DNA from: Acropora yongei
Taxonomy: Eukaryota; Cnidaria; Anthozoa; Scleractinia; Acroporidae
Direction: 5' to 3'
Assembly (NCBI GenBank): GCA_014634225.1
Contig: BLFN01000817.1
Location: 5,229,475-5,250,453, forward strand
Length of the DNA stretch: 20,979 nt
The notes below the pieces were generated by a model. That model was not told the origin of the DNA and made no database searches. It saw only the letters and a list, made by a program, of their open reading frames with translations. The translations under genes and the position numbers were made by a program. Positions 1 to 9,015 of the stretch are shown piece by piece. Every line of letters begins with the position of its first letter. Positions within the stretch are counted from its first letter, which is position 1.

Positions 1-1085
1 TCTCTCACTAGAGCATCTACGACAGAAGGCCCTTCATGCCCTCTTCAGTTTGAGACGAAACACTGCTTTTAAAAGTCTGAAACCTTCACTTGCATGCAAA
101 ATCTCCGACTCCATGATCTCGCCAATTCTAACTTACAATAGTGAAGTCTGGGGTACCTTTGTTAAGTCAAATCCTGGGAAAACTCTCCAATCAAAAAAGC
201 CCATTCACAATTCGGTAAACGATATTTGCAAGTGCATAATAAAGTGTCAAATATGGCAAGTAGAGCTGAACTAGGTAAATATCCTATGATTAATGACATC
301 AATAAAAAGATCCTCGATTACTTAAGCTACCTACAAGATAAAGAAGACAATCCAATAGTAAAACAATCTCTACAAATATCGTTTGAGCTTTACAATAGTG
401 GTCATAATAGTTTCTACTCAAATTTAATGAAGATGTCCGAATATTTCAATTTATTTGAGATTAACTACAGTTCACTGTGCGACAGCAAAATTAAGCAATT
501 TGTAGACCTCATGAAAAAGAAATATGTCTCTTATTGAAACCAGACGGTTCAGCACTCACGTAAACTAAGCTTTCATCACTCCATCAAAAAGAATTATAGC
601 CCTTCTGCTTACCTTGATTCAACACGAAAAAATCCCATAAGAACGCTCGTAAAACTCAGAATTGGCTGCCACAACCTACGTGTTGAACGGGTAGGTACGA
701 CAAATCCCTCTCGATGAGAGGATACGTCCCCTCTTAGTGGTAGTAAAATTGAGGACAAAACCCATCTCTTACTAGATTGTCAGAGATATTCCTCGATGAG
801 AGACATATTCCTTTCCAAAATTGAAACGAAAATATATGATATTCGAAATCATCGCATGAAAATTTAATATCACAACTGATGAATTCTAATGCTTACTATG
901 TTAACCTTCGATTAATTATGTTCATTTCATCGTGCTTTGAAATGGGAGACAAATTAATTTGACCGTTGTTAGAACATTGGATACTTTTTCTGATTTATAT
1001 CATGTGATAACTAAATTACCATTATTATCTTGCTTTCCACGCTTTTCCAATGCTGTATTGATATAGTCATGAAAATAAAGCTCAC

Positions 1086-1116
<31 letters not shown>

Positions 1117-1117
1117 G
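1..1117 (+). mobile_element. 3' end of a degraded non-LTR retrotransposon (LINE)
   Basis: The window opens inside the region that follows the reverse-transcriptase domain of a LINE. Up to about position 210 one frame reads a LINE-like C-terminal segment containing KPSLACKISDSMISPILTY. Homology then shifts to another frame (226-534, including VHNKVSNMASRAELGKYP). That frame hits TGA at 535-537, where I would expect a Trp codon, and homology resumes straight after it as NQTVQHSRKL. A further TGA lies at 715-717. The usual C-terminal Cys/His knuckle is damaged: the C-x2-C pair reads SPLS, while the later H and C (HLLLDC) remain. At least one frameshift and two nonsense codons make this copy dead. 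A polyadenylation signal AATAAA (1074-1079) and a (TTG)n tail close the element. The family match is from memory, not a search; the clade is uncertain (CR1/L2-like is likely). Confidence 0.8.
1086..1117 (+). repeat. (TTG)n microsatellite, LINE 3' tail
   Basis: About eleven TTG triplets follow seven bases after the AATAAA at 1074-1079. The position directly after the LINE 3' UTR marks it as the element's simple-repeat tail rather than an unrelated microsatellite. Confidence 0.85.
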
Positions 1118-1601
1118 CATATTAATTGGAAAACACCTCAACTGCCATCCGTATTATCTTCAGTGGGGGCAGACGTAGTGAAAACTATTACTAGTTTATT
1201 TTTCATGCAATAAAACGACCGACAGTAAAACAGAAATACAACATGCTGCTGTACTCAAACCATGCGGAAGTCCACATCAGAACTTTTGATGTCGCTCGTT
1301 TCCCGACCGCTGGTCGAACCGAAAGAGTGCTCTGGGTACGAGATTGAAGCCTGGAGGTAATGTCAGCGCATGCTCAACGAGTCCGGCCATCGGTCCATAA
1401 AGGAGTTTCTCTTTCAATGAAAGGAAACAGAGACAAGAATACATAGAAGAAGGAAAACGAAATAACGGAAACGAAATTCCTGAGTATAGGGAACTAATGA
1501 CCGTGAACGTGATCGGATAAAAAAACAAGAATTCCGTCAGTCAATCAAAGCATTTTCTCTTCCTTTCCCTTGAAAATGGCGAAAAGTCAGTTATCGGAAC
1601 T
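1118..1601. other. Gene-free spacer with repeat fragment; probable 3' UTR of the next gene
   Basis: No convincing coding sequence. Around 1291-1350 the minus strand reads CAATCTCGTACCCAGAG, an end sequence I recognise as common in coral dispersed repeats; its chance translation gives the familiar peptide NLVPRAL. A minus-strand AATAAA (plus-strand TTTATT at 1195-1200) lies about 400 bases past the stop codon of the minus-strand gene ending at 1602, so much of this spacer may be that gene's 3' UTR. The gene and the LINE at 1-1117 converge tail to tail. Confidence 0.5.
1195..1200 (-). promoter_or_regulatory. Candidate polyadenylation signal
   Basis: AATAAA on the minus strand, about 400 bases downstream of the stop codon of the HEPN / NB-ARC / TPR gene. 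It is a plausible signal, but transcript evidence would be needed to choose it. Confidence 0.35.
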
Positions 1602-4378
1602 TCATGGAGAATTATTGCAGAGTCTCAAGCTTGAAGTCGTTTGCTTGACATCTTGGTGGTCAGGCCCAAGGTGTTTCTTGAAAATGGATAGGGCAAGTTC
1701 AAAATGCTTCTTGGCCTGATGATTCTCACTCAATTCATACGCAACAACACCCATGCAATCGTAAACACGTGCAACTTCCACGTGCTCAGTTCCCAGCTTT
1801 TCAAGAAGAATACTATGGGATTTCTCAAGATACTTCTTGGCCTGTTGCATGTTAGTCAACAAACGCTGTAGAAAACCCAGGTGATAGTAAGTTCTGCCGA
1901 CGTCAACATGGTTAGGGGCAAGCTTTTCCAAGTAAATAGAAAGTGCCAGCTTAAGATTCTTCTCTGCTTCCTGGTGGTCACCTAAATCACACTGAACAGC
2001 ACCTAGGTGCCGGTACGTATAAGCGAGATCGTTATCCAGTTCCAGATTCAGTTGTCTAAGAATGTGTAAAGAACTACTAAAATGCTCCTTAGCTTGCTCT
2101 GGATTTCCCAAGCGACTCTCTACTTTACCTAAGAAACTGTAAATACGCGCTAGTTCGACTTTGTCTTGTTCGACATTGTCTTGTTCCAACTTCGTAAGAT
2201 AAAGGGACTTGGCATATTCTAAATGCTTTTTTCCTTCCTGATGGTGACCCAAGGAACTATTGACTCTGCCCAAACCGGTGCATCCACGTGCCAATTCTCT
2301 AATACCTTCACGTGTCTGAGTTCCGTCGATGACCGTTACAGCAGCACTAAAGTACTCCCTTGCTGAGCAGAAGTCACCGTTGCATTGTGTAATTCGGCCA
2401 AGCCTTCGTAAGTGAAACGAACTACGAGAGATATCTGTGATGAAGTGGCTTAAGACTTTGCGTTTCTCGAGCCCTGTAGCAGCAAATACACTTCCGATTT
2501 CCTTCGATAGAGTTTTCAAGTGTCCAACAAAATGTTTAGTTTGAGCGACAGAATCTAACTCGTTCCAGGTCCAAGGTATTGTTTCGTCAATGAATTGGTT
2601 GAATGACATTACTGCTGCATGAACATTTCGAACATGTTCATTCGAATTCATACTGTCATCAAACACCGAGAGTTTGACGATGTTGTGTACCACTTTGTGT
2701 AGGCGAATGCAGACACCGTCCTTGCTTTTGTCGATTAGAATAAGAGATGAACCTTGGATACGTAGTCCTATATCCTCGTTATCTTGATGTTTATCCACAT
2801 TCAGAACGTAATTGGTCAAAATGTCTAACCTCAATGGCTGTGGTGCACAGTAAGCGAGGAATGTAAATACATGCTTCATTACTCCATCATAATTCAACTC
2901 TCTTTTAACAGCAATCTGGATCGCTGCGGTCATAGTTTTAGAGTAATGTTGGCTTGCTTTGGCAAGAACCTTTTCGGTTAGGGCACGCTTGCCTTCATCT
3001 AACTTTTTCAAGTAGTCGTTCCAGCCAAAATTTGGACGTAGTTCACGCACTTTTGCTATGTAAAATGCTGCGCTGGCCAACGCAAGAGGCTGGTGGTCCA
3101 ATGCCTTTGCGACTTCATTTGCCGCTGTTGCATCGTCTTTGTTACCAGAAATCGTCGCCAGCAGAAAGCCACTAGCTTCGGATGTCATGCCTTTGCTTAT
3201 AGAGATATGACAACATAGAGACTCGGATCTGTCTGGAGGGATACACGAGCAGTCCTGTGTTGTAATCAACAACTGGCCGTTTCCCCATTGCTCATTTCCA
3301 AGCTCAGGAAGGAAACCCAGCGTGTCAGACAAACTAGTGACATTGTCGACTACAAGAAGCCACCATTCGTAAAACGAAATTTTTGTCCCTATCAACTTTT
3401 TCAGATTGTTTATTTTCTCTTCTAACGTCTTATCCTTGGAACTGTGGATGCTGGTCACTGTAGGTTCAGGACAGCTCACTATTGCTGCCAGTGACACGTA
3501 CGATTCCAGAAGCGCTTCCATGTTTTCAGCATTTAAAGTTTTCACAAATAACGGCGAACTGGAACTGTCAATGGTCTTGTCATAGACTCTCTTGGCCACT
3601 AAGCGAGCCAGTTGAGATTTGCCACTTCCAGGATTACCAGAGATATAAAAGTAACTAATCCTGTTTTTATTGGTGTGTCTCAGGTTGTTCAGCTTTTTTT
3701 CTATTGTGGCGACATCATCCTCACGACCTGCGATTTGGTGAGGCGGTACTGGTGGAAGGATGCAAAATGACTGCTTATGAAGTTGTTCTTTCTCACTATC
3801 GATAAGGCTGGTAATTTTCTCCTGAACCCTGGGTACTTCTCTTCTAAGGCTATATTGTTCTTCTTCAATATTCGTGAGAACCGGAGGAGACTCCAAGTCG
3901 GTCAAGGAACTAGTTTTGATAGTTTGGATTTTGGCGACGGGCAGGCCAAGCGCGTGAAATGCACTCTCGACTTTGCGAACAGCATCTTCAAAGAGCAGGT
4001 CTGAGAGCCTGCCCCCTGCCACGTGAGCGAAGTAAGTATTGCGAAATTTTCTGAGATCATCTACGTTAGATCGGATCTGCGGGTCAAGTTCGTGGATAGA
4101 ATTGGAAAAAAGAATGGCGTAAAAAAGCGTAGTGCAGTCCCATTCTCCTCTATCACCTTTTATCATTGTTGCCAAAAACCCGGCATATCTTTTCTGGTTC
4201 GCGCTGGATTCGGCATTGAAGAAATCCAATCCATTCTTTTGTGTGTCTTGCCATTCACCAAGTGTTGTCTTATACCGGTTGTCCCACTCCTGTTTGAAGA
4301 TTGAACGCAAACCCTGTGCTATTGTTCCAGAGACAATGAAGCAGACCCTGAGGTAGTTGAGCTCCTCTTTAGTGCACA
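1602..4378 (-). CDS. HEPN / NB-ARC / TPR STAND-type signalling protein (large 3' exon)
   Basis: About 925 residues on one open exon. Residues 1-150 resemble the DZIP3-like HEPN domain (EELNYLRVCF, EWDCTTLFYAILF, and an RNTYFAH motif at 113-119 of the R-x(4-6)-H type found in HEPN RNases). An NB-ARC-like ATPase follows at about 215-440: Walker A GNPGSGKS at 248-255, Walker B-like LLVVDNV at 341-347, sensor-like LITTQ at 371-375, and HQPLAL at 429-434 in the place of GLPL. RLHKVVHNIVK at 559-569 looks like the winged-helix segment. Six TPR-like repeats start near 657, 700, 747, 789, 831 and 873; the last four are spaced exactly 42 residues, as in kinesin-light-chain-type TPRs. By family knowledge this is a nucleotide-switched innate-immunity or cell-death regulator; that role is inferred. 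The first possible codon is GTG at 4377-4379 with no upstream ATG before a stop, and a splice acceptor sits there, so the start is in or split with an upstream exon. The stop is TGA at 1602-1604. Confidence 0.9.
2157..2186 (-). repeat. 15-bp in-frame tandem duplication inside the TPR region
   Basis: Plus-strand units 2157-2171 and 2172-2186 differ at one of 15 bases. In the protein they give QDNVE / QDKVE near residues 734-743. This adds five residues to the linker between the second and third TPR, which explains a 47-residue spacing there instead of 42. Confidence 0.85.
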
Positions 4379-4405
4379 CTGGTGAAATAAGATAAGATAA
4401 GATAG
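4379..4405 (-). promoter_or_regulatory. Splice acceptor of the HEPN / NB-ARC / TPR exon
   Basis: On the minus strand a pyrimidine-rich run of CTTAT repeats leads to TTTCACCAG, then the exon TGTGCACTAAAG. The exon would begin at 4378 with two bases (TG) before the TGC codon. A preceding exon ending in A would give a split ATG; one ending in other codons would add a short N-terminus. The reading frame stays open upstream but has no ATG before a stop at 4446-4448, which supports splicing here. Confidence 0.6.
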
Positions 4406-4540
4406 CATGAGATTCAACGACAACATTGACTTTATTTTTACAATTTCAGTGTGGAAAAGGTCTTTGCAGCCCGCAGTTAGCACAGCTTTCACAAGTGGGC
4501 TACTTGAACTGACTATGTCTATAATAAGATCATTTTAAGA
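4389..4540 (-). mobile_element. Probable 3' end of a minus-strand retroelement with (TATCT)n tail
   Basis: Read on the minus strand, the sequence reaches AATAAA (plus TTTATT at 4431-4436) and about 30 bases later a short TATCT/CTTAT repeat (4389-4404). This is the architecture of a non-LTR element or SINE 3' end. I cannot identify the family or the upstream boundary; no coding sequence is visible in it. Confidence 0.4.
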
Positions 4541-4542
4541 AA

Positions 4543-4561
4543 ACACACACACACACACAAA
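4543..4561. repeat. (CA)n microsatellite
   Basis: Short alternating AC run, about eight dinucleotides, in gene-free DNA. Confidence 0.9.
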
Positions 4562-4785
4562 CACCAATACCTGCCCCTGGCTACTTGTGGGGCCTATGTT
4601 ACCCAGCCCCCCTTCTGAGGATTACGTCTTCTTTTGCAATTATCCAAACAATTTTTGGTATGATTGTTGCTTGATGTCTCATCACTTGATACATCTCTTC
4701 ATATGTTTTAAAAAAACTTTATTTTTCTTGTGGGGACTTATTATTATATAGTTGTGAGGACATGACTATAAGTCAAGTTTAATGC

Positions 4786-4906
4786 TTGCGAGGACATCTG
4801 CCATACTCAAATTATGGGAACAGGCCAATACACAGCTTTTTTAGGGCCTTCGCTAGTTGCGGGGACATCCGCAAATACCCTACTCAGGGGAACAGGCCAA
4901 CACACA
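4786..4906 (+). repeat. Two diverged direct repeats, about 48 bp each
   Basis: Units 4786-4833 and 4857-4906 start 71 bases apart and share TTGCG-GGACAT, then GGGAACAGGCCAA and CACACA. A weaker third relative (TTGTGAGGACAT) lies near 4752. Function unknown. The surrounding 4562-4910 holds no gene. Confidence 0.65.
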
Positions 4907-4910
4907 TAGA

Positions 4911-5250
4911 TAAGATAGGGTATGGTAAGGTAAGATGAGACACGATACAAGTTTATTGGGTAAATACGCTTAGCTATTGTGGTGGATTCTCACTGGTCTG
5001 ACATGTCACAAGTCAGGAACTGAGACAGCTTATCAGCTAGTTTATAGGTATTACATGTTAAATAAAAAGAAAAATCGCTGAAATAACATCATTTCAGCAA
5101 GAAAATGGCGCGAGAACATTTCCTCTTTGGTAAATTCAGTCTCAAAAGTGGTTGGCAATCCGTTTGGAAACATAACATTTATTAATGCAACATTGTTGCC
5201 AAAACAGCATTTATCTGTGTGGTGGACACATATGCAGATCAAGGGATGAA
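4911..5250 (-). mobile_element. Probable second minus-strand retroelement 3' end
   Basis: On the minus strand AATAAA (plus TTTATT at 4952-4957) is followed by a CATCTTACCTTACC-like run and then TATCTTATCT at about 4911-4918. The layout matches the element at 4389-4540. A 63-codon minus-strand open frame (5051-5242) lies upstream; I do not recognise it and it may be chance or a LINE scrap. The boundary at 5250 is a guess. Confidence 0.35.
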
Positions 5251-5439
5251 GGCATATTTTTCAGTTTAAATTATTCGAGTTCATTTTCTGGTGACAAATA
5301 AATGCAATGGAAATGGCAACTTGCACTGAAGGGCGAGAGAAAAAACTCCGCGGACTTAGCAAAATCACATCCTCTGGGTGTCTCGAAATTTCAGGCTCGA
5401 AAATCTCTTACTTGGTATTCTGTTGCCCTTTCGGAAGGA

Positions 5440-5951
5440 CTGCTAGCAGTTTCTGTTCCGCGATACCACACCAAGTTGTTATTCTGAAGCCAATAAGGTC
5501 GCATTTAGATACGATATTATGTCGAACGCAGTTCGTAAAGATTGATGTCACTTCGTTTAACACTACACAGTATGGTTTACGTTCCTTAAAATTCACTGGC
5601 TCTCGTCTATGGAATTCTTTGCCCTCGTCTCACGAACTGTATGCTTCATTATTCTTACACTCCTTAATTACTAGCCTAGCGTATGAAGAAATACTTTTTA
5701 TCCCAAATAACTAAATTTTCTGTGTTCACTTTGTACGTATTTTCTTTCTCTTTTTTTTCCTTTTTTGTTGGGGTCATCCACTAGATCAGACACTGCTACT
5801 TGGATGAACCCAACTCATTTATTATCTAGATATTTATACTTTATTTCCTTTATTTATAACTTTTGTTGTTTGTAAATCTCAACTTTTTTATTCTGTACTT
5901 ATTTGTTGTTTTGAGTTGAGTTAAATAGATTATCTCATCTGATCTGATCTG
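5440..5951 (+). mobile_element. 3' end of a second, unrelated LINE (C-terminus, 3' UTR, tail)
   Basis: A plus-strand frame ending with TAA at 5712-5714 contains TTQYGLRSLKFTGSRLWNSL, a hallmark of LINE ORF2 C-termini (basic segment followed by WNSLP). The conserved part begins around 5470; 5307-5440 in the same frame is not recognisable. A 3' UTR of about 220 bases follows, containing a strong hairpin (5767-5814) and T-rich stretches, and ends in a CATCTGATCTGATCTG tail at 5931-5951. The copy is heavily 5'-truncated, as is usual for LINE insertions. It is different from the element at 1-1117. Confidence 0.75.
5767..5814 (+). other. Stem-loop in the LINE 3' UTR
   Basis: Arms 5767-5780 (GTTGGGGTCATCCA) and 5801-5814 (TGGATGAACCCAAC) pair at 13 of 14 positions, with a 20-base loop. 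In some LINEs a 3' stem-loop is the site recognised by the element's own reverse transcriptase; that role is inferred here from position. Confidence 0.75.
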
Positions 5952-6487
5952 TCAGCCTTGGCTTTTACAGATTTACACAGGCTCCTGGCCTTTTTTAAAT
6001 TGGTTTTTACAACTTTGGTCATTTTTTTTAACTTTCCCTATATAAAAACGAGAAAAGTTAGAGAGAATGTCGGAAAGTGGAGTACGAGTTCTTCGCCTCG
6101 GGAAACATACGTGTGAATTCCCTCCCGCGATGAGTCGCTGGAGACAATTATCGCGCGCGCCGTTGCGTGTTTCGCTCGCTTTACTGGCCCAAAGACTGAC
6201 TACTCGTAGTTAAGTCGAAAATATTTATTATTTTGCATACTATTTGACAGCGAGACGTTTAACGAACTCCATTTCTTATTTATTAATGGCAGCATGCGGA
6301 GAACGATAGCTTAAATTTTTTTTTATTAATTAGGGAGTGTCGTGGCGAAAACAACAGCTTTTCCAAAGGAACGTTTCTTTTCCCCTCTCTCCCGTGATTT
6401 CGCGTCCCGCCCTTTTTCGTACGTACCTCTAGCGCTCCAAGTCCCCTCTCCGGATCTCGTTTTCCCTTTGCTTGCAATGTAGGCTAA
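5952..6487. other. Gene-free stretch
   Basis: No supported gene. There is a TATA-like TATATAAAAA at about 6040, a CpG-rich patch around 6120-6190, and another GC-rich patch at 6380-6460 whose minus-strand open frames (64-74 codons) look like low-complexity chance reading. It could hold remnants of an unidentified repeat. Confidence 0.4.
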
Positions 6488-8278
6488 TACAACGATTTTA
6501 AAAGAATTCTGACTTTGTGTGCGACTAAAGCAATGGAAACGGTTTTGCAAAGTTAGGCTCTATATTTGTCTTCAACAGAAAGGCTATTTATAGAGAAAAA
6601 AGATATTCTCTGACCTGGCGGTGTGTTATTTGCATCAACTGCTTCTCCTGCAAAAGAAAACTTGATTTCAACTTTAAAAAGATTTTAATAGGACGTTTTT
6701 GTGCGACAGAACCGATGGAAAGGGTTTTGCAAAATTTTGAACTCTATATTTAGCTTGACCGGAAAGGTAATTTATAGAGAAAATTCTGCTTGTGCGTTAT
6801 ATGCATCAACTGCTTCTGCTCCAAAAGAAAACTTGATTTTAACTCTAATAAGATTTCAAAAGACGTTATAGAGAAAATAGATATTCTCTGACCTGCTTGT
6901 GTGTTGCTTGTATCAACTGCTTCCCCTGCAAAAGAAAACTTGATTTTAATTTTAATAAGATTTTAAAAGGAAGATTTTGTGCAACTGAACCGATGGAAAG
7001 GGTTTTGCAAAATTTTGGGCTCTCCATTCAAGTTATCTTGAATTTCGAACGGAAAGGCAATTTATGGAGAAAATAGATATTCTCGGACCTGATGGTGTGT
7101 TGTTTGCATCAACTGCTTCCCCTGCAAAAGAAAACTTGATTTTAATTTTCAGTAATAAGGTTTTAAAAGGAAGATTTTTTGCGACTGAGTCGTTCGAAAG
7201 GGTTTTGCAAAACTTTGGGCTCTCCATTCAAGTTATCTTGAATTTTGAACGGGAAGGCAATTTATGGAGAAAATAGATATTCTCGGACCTGATGGTGTGT
7301 TGTTTCCATCAACTGCTTCCCCTGCAAAAGAAAACTTGATTTTAATTTTAATAAGATTTTAAAAGGAAGATTTTGTGCAACTGAACCGATGGAAAGGGTT
7401 TTGCAAAATTTTGGGCTCTACATTCAAGTTATGTTGAATTTCGAAAAGAAAGGCATTTTATAGAGAAAATAGATATTCTCGGACCTGGTGGTGTGTTGTT
7501 TGCATCAACTGCTTCTCCTGCAAAAGAAAATAAGATTTTAAAAGTAAGATTTTGTGAGACTGAATCGATGGAAAGGATTTTGCAAAACTTTGGGCTCTCC
7601 ATTCAAGTTATCTTGAATTTCGAACGGACAGGCAATTTATGGAGAAAATAGATATTCTCGGACCTGATGGTGTGTTGTTTGCATCAACTGCTTCCCCTGC
7701 AAAAGAAAATAAGATTTTAAAAGTAAGATTTTGTGAGACTGAATCGATGGAAAGGATTTTGCAAAACTTTGGGCTCTCCATTCAAGTTATCTTGAATTTC
7801 GAAAAGAAAGGCAATTTATAGAGAAAATAGATATTCTCGGACCTGATGGTGTGTTGTTTGCATCAACTGCTTCCCTTGCAAAAGAAAATAAGATTTTAAA
7901 AGGAAGAATTTGTGAGACTGAGTCGTTCGAAAGGGTTTTGCAAAATTTTGGGCTCTCCATTCAAGGTATCTTGAATTTCGAAAAGAAAGGCAATTTATAG
8001 AGAAAATAGATATTCTCGGACCTGATGGTGTGTTGTTTGCATCAACTGCTTTCCCTGCAAAAGAAAACTTGATTTTAATTTTAATAAGATTTTAAAAGGA
8101 AGATTTTGTGCAACTGAACCGATGGGAAGGGTTTTGCAAAATTTTGGGCTCTACATTCAAGTTATCTTGAATTTCGAACGGAAAGGCAATTTATAGAGAA
8201 AATAGATATTCTCTGACCTGCTTGTGCGTTACTCTCATGAGCTGCAAAAGAAAAATTGATTTTAACTTTAATATGAGA
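6488..8278 (+). repeat. Satellite array, 179- and 196-bp monomers, about ten copies
   Basis: Anchor AGATATTCTC recurs at 6601, 6879, 7075, 7275, 7471, 7650, 7829, 8008 and 8204. Spacings are 196, 200, 196, 179, 179, 179 and 196 from 6879 on. The 6601-6879 interval holds one full monomer and one truncated monomer (about 96 bp from 6783). The array begins with a diverged partial unit near 6488 and dies out near 8278. The 179-bp class lacks exactly 17 bases (CTTGATTTTAATTTTAA) just after CAAAAGAAAA, and the 200-bp unit has four extra bases at the same place. Central units are very similar and edge units diverged, as expected from unequal exchange. Short open frames within monomers (for example 7064-7276 and 7639-7821) are by-products. 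I recognise no known family. Confidence 0.9.
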
Positions 8279-9015
8279 AAACAATGTCGGACAAACTCTT
8301 TTCAAAATGGAAGTTTGCCTTCTCTTGTGCATGTAAATTCATGGCTGACACCAATTTTCTTTTAAAATTACAACAGCCCTTTCCTGCTGAGATCTGCTTC
8401 TCTCGTACAGTTATGGCCCGCAGAAAACTATCTTTGTGACATAAACACCGTCCTTACGAAACCATATACTTACAAAGTCATTACAGAGTTGAAGAGATTT
8501 TTGTTTTGTTTAATTTTGTGGGATATAGTGTCCGTCGTACGAATGGATAGATACATAGCATATGGCCGCGTGATCGCATTTGCGCCTGAACCACCATATC
8601 TGGCTGAAAACTCGAGCCTACTGTCTAAAGCTTGGATCACATTTGTGGAATAAGTATAAGCACAAAAACAGTCTAATAGGAAACAAGGACGAGCATTAGC
8701 CATTTGCTCGGTTTCTGTGGTTCGATCCTGCCACAAGTGGCACTTCAAGCAGCCAATAAAAATTAAGCACTTCATGCCGTAAGCCGTTAAACTTAAACCA
8801 CTTAGTCAATCAAAATCAAGGAAAATTTAAGTGAGCAGGTTGACAGGTCCAGATTGAAAACAAACATTGACATTAACTAGTCAAATGACTATTATTCACG
8901 ACAGATCTGTTTTCTTTAGATTTTGATCACAACCTTTTGACCAGAAGCGTATGTGCTCTTACATTAACTCTTTCCTGAGTTTCTCGCATTTTTTATTGAC
9001 TATTGTAATCGGAAT
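8279..9015. other. Spacer with one unassigned minus-strand open frame
   Basis: No supported gene. A minus-strand open frame of 101 codons at 8470-8775 starts with MKCLIFIGCLKCHLWQD and contains SARYGGSGANAITRPYAMYL. It has no domain I recognise, and its composition gives me the impression of a dispersed-repeat translation rather than a gene. The rest (8279-8469, 8776-9015) is AT-rich without clear structure. Confidence 0.4.

Noticed and set aside
1277..1528. 83-codon minus-strand open frame downstream of the HEPN gene
   Set aside because: It contains the LVPRAL peptide typical of translated coral dispersed repeats; treated as repeat plus 3' UTR.
6283..6550. Two overlapping minus-strand open frames of 64 and 74 codons
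   Set aside because: They overlap in different frames, are rich in Lys, Arg and Gly from GC-rich low-complexity DNA, and show no domain or splice support.
7180..7200. CENP-B-box-like GTCGTTCGAAAGGG in some satellite units
   Set aside because: By eye only about six of nine essential positions match the box, and most monomers have CGATGGAAAGGG instead. Too weak to claim.
7064..7821. Small genes inside the satellite monomers
   Set aside because: Frames depend on a variable ATG/ATA base, stop at each monomer junction, and monomer lengths of 179, 196 and 200 do not keep frame.
6488..8278. CRISPR array reading of the regular repeats
   Set aside because: There are no unique spacers: the whole 179-200-bp unit repeats, and the genome is eukaryotic.
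8470..8775. 101-codon minus-strand open frame as a gene
   Set aside because: No recognisable domain and no supporting splice signals. It may be repeat-derived; it is described under the spacer entry only.
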